In this document: positions 56,890 to 64,000 of the stretch, in pieces
How positions within the stretch are numbered: position 1 is the stretch's first letter
How the letters are laid out: every line of letters begins with the position of its first letter
Source of the DNA: Macrolepiota albuminosa
Lineage: Eukaryota > Basidiomycota > Agaricomycetes > Agaricales > Agaricaceae
DNA: 64,000 nucleotides
Assembly (NCBI GenBank): GCA_027475525.1
Contig: JAMWFC010000054.1
Location: 62,001 to 126,000, forward strand
Direction: 5' to 3'
Translations under genes and position numbers: made by a program
The notes under the pieces: model-generated
Seen by the model: only the letters and a program-made list of their open reading frames with translations
What the model was told of the DNA's origin: nothing
Database searches by the model: none

Positions 56890-57779
56890 ACTAACAACAC
56901 CTGCACCTATAAGGTGGACCCTTGGTGTTCACTTTCCTCATCATCTGACCTCTCTTAATCCTCCCAGTGTCCCCTGGCATCTCTTGTCCAGAGCTCGCTT
57001 GCCTCTGAGCCATAGAAGTCAATTCAGTCAGCACTCACCAACTACCCAACTGTAGCTCAGGCACCCTACTTGTGAACTGTGAAGGTCCTCAACCTTCCAA
57101 TATATTATGATTAGTCATGGATTGACTGGGCCCTGCAGGTAGGCATCCACCCCCAGCACTATGCTCTGAGGTGTTCCATTCTGCGCCCTCATGGCTGCCT
57201 GCTGCTTGCACTGGCCATTGCTCAGTCCACTGGATACCACCTGGCATCCCTTGCAGCTGCAGTGGAGTACTTTCTGCTGCTACTGCCACCAAGGGCTCTG
57301 AAGGCTGCACAGGGTCTGCTGGCATAGCCATCAGATATATAAAGGACTGTGCAAGAGTTTCATCTTTGCAGTCAGATTTGGCATGCTGGTTGGTTGACAT
57401 TCTTGTCAATGTATCAGATGCATGTTAACAAAGTTTGATGCTTGAACTAGTTGTGTTCTAGACTCTAAGTCTAGCATCACAGTTTTCTTTTCTCATAGAA
57501 CAGAATTGAACCTGAAAAGTTCAAAAAAGTGAAACAATGTTGAGAGCTTACCATTACACAATAGAACCAGATCAAAATACAATTCTAGCCCTACAAGGTA
57601 TGTAACAAAAAGCTACCTTATTACATAAGAAGATCATGGGTATTATGTACATATTATGTATACTATGGTGACTAATTACTATGAATCAGTCTGTACATAA
57701 TACAGAGCATATAGTATAGTACTTCTTCTGAGTACTTTACATGCTAGGATAAGCATAGTGTTTTAACCTAGAGCTATGG
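56890..57779 (-). other. Upstream part of the decayed gypsy relative and AT-rich spacer
   Basis: 57089-57409 is open on the minus strand (PADPVQPSEPLVAVAAES, IQWTEQWPVQAAGSHEG), probably a gag N-terminal region not shared with the other copy. From 57430 on, AT-rich sequence with no gene. Confidence 0.35.
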
Positions 57780-58380
57780 CTCTAGGTTGGCTGGTTACAG
57801 TGGCACACCCTCCAAAAGAGTTTTTGTGGCTTCAAAGAGGTGTTGGCATCAGCTGCCATTAGCTGGCCATTAGCCAGCATCTGTTGGAGTTTGTCAGCAT
57901 TCATTGGCTATCTGCTGGCATATATCAGCATCTACAGACATTTGTTGGCAACCTCTAGCAACCCCCAGCATCTGCTGGCATCAGGGTGGGAAAGAAGGAA
58001 AGGGGGTACATGGGCATCTGCCACATAGAGTGGCATCTGGTGAAGAGTGGCAGATGGCAGAAGAGAGATAAGGGTGGGGTGAGGAGAAAGAGAGGAAAAA
58101 GGGAAGGAGAAGAATGTGGGTGTCTCCTGGCATGCCTGCAGACATAGCAGACATTGGACAACAGGTTAGGGGGAAGGAGGAAAGCGGGGTGCATGTGATG
58201 GACAGAGGTGGTGTGTGAGGTAGCATGAAGAGTGGAAAAGATAGCACTGGGGAGAAAGAGGTGGAAGGGTGGAAGGAAGGTGCATAAGTGTCCACTGTCT
58301 GCTGGCATGCCAGCAGATGGTAGCATACATCAGCATGTGAGCCAGCTGACATCAGTGGTCAGTAGCTGATGTCCAAAGAA
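57780..58380 (-). repeat. Composite GC-rich repeat, CpG-depleted copy 3
   Basis: Inverted copy of about 4440-5170 (TTTTGTGGCTTCAAAGAGGT; ATGTGAGCCAGCTGACATCA). It lacks the tRNA-like core. Open frames here are shadows. Confidence 0.6.
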
Positions 58381-58549
58381 ATCTTCCTGTGTAAAAATGA
58401 CAAATATTTTAGTAGAGACAGTGCTGGGTTGAAAAAAGAAAAACAAGTCTGGTGGACCTGTGTCCCATCTATGAGCAGATGAATGGATCAAATGAATTTA
58501 CTGAAATGGTGTCTTTTGACCAACCTATGTGTATACTATAAAGTTGCAA

Positions 58550-59395
58550 TAAGTTACAGTGGTTCAGTGGAATATTTGTCAATTGATATTCCATATTGTG
58601 TACAGTAGCAAGTTCAACTCCCCCTAGTCCACATATAGCAGTCAGGCCCTCTTCTGCTCTGCTTTTGCCTTAATGATATATAATGGTGTCTTTTTATACA
58701 GGTTCATTTTTGCACTACATGTACATACACCATACTGATTTGTAGTAAGTACCTGTGGTCCAATGAAATATTGATAAATTGATATTTCATATTGTGCATA
58801 GGAGGTGGGTCCAACTCCCTCTAGTGCACATTATAGCAGCATGTTGCTGATGTCTGCTAGTGTCTTTAATTTGATCTGTTTAAAACTTCAGAGATTTCTG
58901 TAGAGAGATAGGATGGGCAAATTTGTACATGTGTTTAATCCAGTGCATGTGATAAGTTGATGATACACTCTGTCTGGCTATCTTTGTGCATCTTTAGTGA
59001 CAAAGATAGCTAGCTGAGGTGTATTGTCACTTGTCACATGTGCTGCAATAAATACAGGTGCAAATTCCTCCATTCTATCTTTCTTCAGTAATCTCTGGAG
59101 TTTTGAACAAATAGAATTAATAATGCTAGCAGACGTTAGCAGATGCTAGTAGACAGCAAGAGATGTTAGATTCTGTGTAAAAATGACAAATATTTTAGTA
59201 GGGCTGATACTAGGCTGAAAGAGGGGAAAACAAGTCTGGTGGATCTGTCCATGAGCAGATGAACAGATCAAATAAATTTAGCCTAACCATACTGACTTGT
59301 AGTAAGCCCTTGTGGTCCAGTGGAATATTGATAAAATAATATTTCAGATTGTGCACAAGACATGGGTTTGACTCCTCTTAGTGTACATGATAGCA
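58550..59395 (+). repeat. Three dispersed tRNA-derived SINE-like units
   Basis: Units at about 58553-58640, 58742-58832 and 59302-59392. Each has TGGTCCAGTGG-like A boxes and GGTTCGACTCC-like B boxes, CpG-decayed (AGTTCAACTCC, GGTCCAACTCC, GGTTTGACTCC). Between them AAACTCCAGAGATTTCTGCA-type sequence, also seen at 4000-4030, is repeated. Confidence 0.5.
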
Positions 59396-59699
59396 GAGGC
59401 CACTGACATCTCCTAGCGTCATTTATTTGATCCATTCAAAACTCCAAAGATTAGTCAAGAAGTTCAGGATGGATAGGCTTGTGCCTGTATTTAGTACAGT
59501 ACATGTGGCAAGCTCCTCCAGTCCAAACCTTTCTAGTAATCTCTGGAGTTTTGAATGGATCAAATGAATGACAATAGTGGACATTAGCAGATGTTAGTTT
59601 CCAGCAGCAGATGTCAGTGCCATCTAAAGAAATCTTCCTAATTTTATACTTATAGTAAGCCCTTGTAGTCTAGTAGACTATATATACAAGCAGGTTGTT

Positions 59700-61281
59700 G
59701 ACACTAATGTTCAAGTATTATACCTTGCTTGCAGAGGAGACCTTGAGAAACTCAAAGGACAGCTGAAGGACCTGGTAAGATGCAAGCACTCCTTCCTAAT
59801 AGACATGCACTAACAGTTGTCCTGTAGACTAACATATGGCTGACAGTCAGCCAGGTAAAGGATGACAAGAAACTCCTTCTTGATGCCAGGAGAAGTTTCA
59901 TCAACAAAGTCATCCTGCTACTCCAAAGCAAGCTTTCTGATGAGGATATGACCAGGGGGTTGAAGGACAGTGCAAATAAATAGGCCCAGAGGAGCAGAAG
60001 GGAGAGAGAACAAAGTGGGGGCAAAGAATGACCTGATCTATTGATCATGGCCAGTCTGTTGATGGCACCAGCACAAGAAAAGCAGATAGGTCTTCCCAAG
60101 AAGAGAAAACTACTGAGTCCTCCAGTAGCAAGAGATTCATCTGGTCTGTCACTAACTTCCAAGAAATGAAAACAGGTGATTTACATTGGTAACTGTCCAC
60201 CTTTCAGTAGCCATCAGAAACTGAAGGAGCGGAGGACAAGAACAAGAACAAGGAAAAGGATGAAGAGGAAGAGGAAGAACAAGAGGGCAGGATACTGAAG
60301 GGGGAAATTACTGGAGGGATGCTGTTGGGCAAGTATCTGAGGACAGCACCTTATTGTGAGGGTCAGCACATCAACCCCCCTTGCCAATATTGTGCAAGTA
60401 AGCAGCTACAGTGTGTCAGAACAAAGAGCAGCACCACATGTGATCTTTGCCAGCTTATTCATAAAAGAACATGCAGCCTGACAATTGTTGAGAAGAAAGA
60501 CCACCAAGCCCAGCAAGAAGGGAAAGGGGAGAAAACCACTGACAAAGAAGTCAGTGTCAATTGTTGAGAGTGATGACAGTAGAAAACTCTTTTCCTGCTC
60601 AAATAGCTAACCAATAGTTAGCAGATGAACTAGCCAGTCCAATCATAGGACTATCAAAACTATCTATCCCTCCATCACAACCATTGACCTCCAACTGCCC
60701 AGCAGATCCTCTTCTGGTCAAGGGAAAAGGCAAGGAGTGGATGATGAAGTCTAGTCATAGTGAGGACATTGTGGCTGGTGTGATGGCAGGGGTAGAGAGC
60801 CGTTTGGACAGGATGGAGAATAGGTTTCAGGAAGCATTGCAGGTTTATCATAGCTGAGGAGAGCTGGTTACTGTGTATTGAGGACTTCTTCAATCACTAC
60901 TAGACTCAAGTTGACATGCTCAGTGGCCACATAAATAAGCTGCAAACCAATGTTTCTCTCACAGGTGACATGCTTGCAAACCATGACAGATGGATCCATC
61001 AAATGAAAGAGGAGATCCACAATATTTGGGATGTGGTTGATACTTTGCAGAGTCAACTTCACATCTCCACCTATCCTTCCAGTTCATCAGCTCAGGATAA
61101 TGTGGCAGTGCATCCAACAGGGCACAGTGGACTTAGATCCATCTTCCTCACAAACTTCTCTGTCACTCCCAAAATCTCTCTCACCTCCTCAACCATTTTT
61201 CATCCCTCCCCAGTCCCTGCTGAGGACCCTCTCCCTGGCCCAAGAGGATAGGCTTGCAGCAACTTCCAAAGTAGTCAGCTT
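59700..61281 (+). pseudogene. Decayed copy of the cysteine-cluster/coiled-coil gene
   Basis: Matches the 834-2805 gene, inverted. Exon ...AGGAGACCTTGAGAAACTCA, donor GTAAGATGC and acceptor CTGTAG are kept, followed by helical-region remnants (59860-59950), YLRTAPYCEGQHINPPCQYC and KRTCSLTIVEKK at 60319-60490, and the coiled coil (MKEEIHNIWDVVDTLQSQLH) at about 61010. The similarity ends at AAAGTAGTCAGC (61281), the same point as AAAGTAGTTGGC (about 843) in the first copy, so the repeat boundary is shared. It is CpG-depleted with several stops. The intron is kept, which argues against retrocopying of spliced mRNA. Confidence 0.75.
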
Positions 61282-61509
61282 GTAACTGTTAGTTATGAGC
61301 CAGAACTATCTTGTGTGGATCACACAGTGCTAAATCAGACTGCATTATTGGATTTGACTAGTACTAGAGTGAATACAAGATGTTGTCTTACATAATACTC
61401 TACTGTATGCAGATAGCATTGTTGATGCTAGTAACACATGTGATGCTCCATTACATACTCTCCAATGAGACCAAATACTCAGTCTTAGGAGAGGAGTTGA
61501 AATAGGAAT
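61282..61509. other. Short spacer, nothing recognised
   Basis: AT-rich, no gene. The sequence just before 61510 may be the upstream RT part of the next element, too decayed to read. Confidence 0.3.
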
Positions 61510-63137
61510 GATATGCATGATAGTGCAAACATGTTCATTCAAGACTATGCCAGGATCTCAGAGCCTATTAATAGACTCACTAAAGATGTGGCTTTTGTCT
61601 GGGAGGAAGAACAGAAGGAGGCCATGAAGGAGATGAAGAGGAGGTTAGCAAGTTGTGCAGCTCTAAGACCTATAGACTATGAGTCTGAAGGAGCTGTCAT
61701 CTTGGCAGTAGACACTTCTTGGATGGCTGTTGGGTTTGGGATCTTCCAAGAAGACAGTACAAATCCAAAACAGAGGACTTGTGCTAGACTGGGGTCCATT
61801 ACCTTGAATGAGAGGGAGGCTAGGTTTTCACAACCTAAGAGAGAGCTGTATGGTCTTATGAGGGCATTACAAGTTAGCAACTATTAGTTACTAGGGTGCA
61901 GAAAGCTTATTATTGAGAGTGATGCTAAATACCTCCAGGGCATGCTGAGCAATTCAGGGATTATACCTAATGCTACTATAATGCACTGGGTGGAAGCTGT
62001 ACTTATACATTACTTCACCTTGAGGCATGTGCCAGGAAAGACTTTCAGTATAGATGGTCTATCTCACAGAGAAAAGTAACTAGGAGATGAAGAGTATCCT
62101 CCTGTGGACCCAGCTTTACTAGATGATCCAAAGCCAATGTCCTTTGAGTATCCAGATGAGATCAACAAAGTACCTGGCTGGGAAAAACATGTGCCCCTCA
62201 AGTTAGAAGACTTCATGGATCAGATTGATACAAAAGGAGGCTAATTGTTAGCAGTCACTCCAGAGGATGTACAGGAGGAAGTGGAATTGGGTAGAGACAG
62301 GGAGCAAGGGATAGCCTTGGGCTTACAAGAGCAGAGTACTAAAGCAGGGACTACACTGAATCCAGTAGCAGTCTTAACTTTATCTACATTCTTGCTGCCA
62401 GAAGGATCCCCTTCCTCTACTGTAGAAGAGTACCAAAAAGAAAGGAGGACTGAGAAAGGGAAATCCTTAAATAATCTCTTACCACTAGTACAGGATTGGC
62501 TTAGGCATCCTGGAAAGGTACCAAGAAAGGTGAAAGAGGAACAATTTCTTAGATTCACAAGACAGTTCTTCTTTGACCTCAAGGGAAGGTTTTACAAGAG
62601 AGAAGAAGAGGGGAAGCATAAGCTAGTCATAGAGAAGGACAGGAGGATGTACATGTTAAAGTCAGCTCATGATGCACTTGGTTACAGAGGGACCTTTGCA
62701 ACTAAGGCTTTACTGGAGGAGAGGTTTTGGTGGCCAGAAATAGAAGCTGATGTAAAGTGGTATATAGACACTTGTCATGCTTGCCAAGTTAGGCAGAAAG
62801 TTGCAGTATACAGGCAACCAGTGGTAGCCTATACTCCTAGTATAGTTGAAACCATACACTTGGATACCATGCATATGATGCCAAGTTCAAATGAATACAA
62901 ATATATTGTACATGGGAGGTGTGCTTTAACCTCATGGATGGAGGATAGACCTTTGAAGAAAGATAACCACAAGTTGATTAGGCAGTGGTTGTTTAAGGAA
63001 GTGGTCTGCAGATGGGGCTGTGTAAGCACCATTGTAACAGACAATGCTGGGCAGTTCACAAAGGTGGTACATTGGCTATCTAAGAAATATAGGATACAGG
63101 GCATAACTATTGCTCCCTATAATTCTAGAGCTAATGG
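61510..63137 (+). pseudogene. Second gypsy lineage: RNase H and integrase fragment, truncated
   Basis: FIQDYARISEPINRLTKDVA opens after the RT thumb. RNase H: ILAVDTSWMAVGFGIFQED, FSQPKRELYGLMRAL, then after a stop VPGKTFSIDGLSHREK. Integrase frame 62245-63137: HDALGYRGTFATKALLEERF and CHACQVRQ (zinc region, with Tyr in place of the second His), IHLDTMHMM (first Asp), IVTDNAGQFTK (second Asp), then YNSRANG, where an LTR inserts just before the expected catalytic Glu. This is the common Agaricomycete gypsy type, distinct from the 29.5 kb element. CpG-poor, so older than the LTR that cuts it. Confidence 0.85.
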
Positions 63138-63993
63138 TGTCAGGTTCCGCTGAATCGGGGGCTTTCCGGGAAAGCGACGCCCTTACGATGCGGACTTGAT
63201 CTACGGATACTCGGGTGTCTGGAACTCCAGGGCTAGGACTCCGGGGTTCAAGACGAGGACAGGGGTAATCCCGGGATAGGGGACTAGAGTCCGGGGGTTT
63301 TGGGTTGGAGGTAACTGGGGTTAGAGGGGGTCGAGTCGTGAACCGGAGGTTCTAAGACGAGACCAAGTTAGTAACTTAAGAGTCGTGAAGTGCGTACCAA
63401 ACTTATAGCACGCGAATACTAAAGCGTGCCAGTCGAAGCGTACCAAACGAGGCGTACCAGTCAAACAAGAGGGCACGCAATATCCAAGTAACAGTTATGC
63501 AATATCAAGACTAGCGAATACAGCGGAGAACTACACTATAAGTACTACGGGTCGTGTCTCGGGCTTCCCAGTTATGCAATATCAAGACTAGCGAATACAG
63601 CGGAGAACTACACTATAAGTACTACGGGTCGTGTCTCGGGCTTCCGGGGTGTCTGGGATGAGTTCCGGGGATCATTGAGTAGCGGCCAGGGACTGTATAC
63701 CGGGATCGCGCGTGTGGGGACGCGCGATCAATTGGCACGGAGGGAGTCGTGATGCGTGGGGCGTGATGCGTGATGGTCGGATGCGAGCCGCGTGATCCGA
63801 TCGTTGATGGCGGTTGATCCCGGGGTCCGTGATGCAGGGGTCCCGGGGGGCTGGCTGATGGCGATCATTGATGCGTGTGATGGCGGCGTCGGTAGCTGTG
63901 GGGGCGGGGTGCGCTATGGGATTGACGGAAGGGGTTCCCGGGCGGGGCTCCGGGGATGCCCCGGGGAGGTTCCGGGGGGGAGGGGTCGTGACA
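63138..63993 (+). mobile_element. LTR, family B, probably 5' LTR of an element beyond the window
   Basis: TGTCAGGTTCCGCTGAATCG ... GGTCGTGACA, homologous to the solo LTR at 42119 and richer in CpG. It contains an exact 77-bp duplication (from about 63492). The 5 bases before (AATGG) are not repeated after it (TCACC), so it is unlikely to be a solo LTR; an internal region probably follows past 64000. Confidence 0.75.
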
Positions 63994-64000
63994 TCACCCC

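Larger units (their letters stand above)
52458..57410 (-). mobile_element. CpG-stripped relative of the 29.5-40.9 kb gypsy element
   Basis: Reading the minus strand from 57.4 kb: gag N-terminal region (LTPPVMQLPGG, QLKTAYTMHLQVFWDLY), gag fragments, protease-side (VMLDFEHCQVLVNGKVIPAE), RT fragments (KKCKLYAHSIDCLGHVIDE), RNase H and integrase scraps (52.9-53.6 kb) and the start of ORF3 (MEQDNQQQQQQQSFEF at 52784). Large deletions remove most of integrase. CpG is almost absent and Arg codons have become Cys, His, Gln or stop, compared with the CpG-rich copy. No LTR of its own family is recognisable at either end. Confidence 0.85.

Overview
The window looks like a repeat-dominated stretch of an Agaricomycete (mushroom-forming basidiomycete) nuclear genome. 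The evidence is one multi-intron gene of the basidiomycete DUF6534 membrane-protein type, 45-60 nt GT-AG introns, Ty3/gypsy chromoviruses with the Agaricomycete style of RNase H and integrase, a fungal Helitron with a RepHel protein, and strong CpG-to-TpG/CpA decay in old copies. No species is claimed.

Layout. 1-0.7 kb: 3' end of an unknown ORF. 0.8-2.8 kb: a cysteine-cluster/coiled-coil gene (-). 2.9-6 kb: tRNA-derived SINE-like units and a composite GC-rich repeat with a tRNA-like core. 6.1-8.05 kb: a dead Tc1/mariner element. 8.06-18 kb: an old Helitron helicase gene (+) split at 8542/17678 by a 9.1 kb head-to-tail Helitron array (-). 18.6-20.4 kb: the DUF6534 gene (-), the only convincingly intact host gene. 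20.6-24.8 kb: a MITE-like element, two solo LTRs of one family and gene fragments. 24.8-29.5 kb: AT-rich, mostly anonymous sequence. 29,524-40,885: a complete gypsy element with 234-bp LTRs and a CTGAG target-site duplication, lying in an exon of an unknown gene (-). 41.6-44 kb: another decayed gene (+) carrying a solo LTR with TSD TATAT. 44-49.2 kb: AT-rich repeats plus a gene fragment. 49.3-51.4 kb: an unknown gene (-) with repeated PPLF motifs. 51.8-57.4 kb: an LTR and a CpG-stripped relative of the gypsy element. 57.8-61.3 kb: decayed copies of the 2.9-6 kb repeats and of the cysteine-cluster gene. 61.5-63.1 kb: a different gypsy, cut in its integrase by an LTR that runs to the window end.

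Two global signals matter most. First, about 24 tandem duplications across the window share one period, 77 bp, whatever the sequence; this is best explained as contig overlaps (k-mer 77) left uncollapsed in assembly. Discounting them puts gag, protease and RT of the gypsy element in one frame and closes its ORF3. Second, nearly all remaining in-frame stops in the young elements are TGA where CGA is expected, and older copies have almost no CpG, so methylation-type deamination explains most of the decay.

The best candidate for something undescribed is the roughly 970-codon extra ORF between the chromodomain and the 3' LTR of the gypsy element. Second are the unusual Helitron ends (hairpin flush with a CTCR terminus) arranged head-to-tail.
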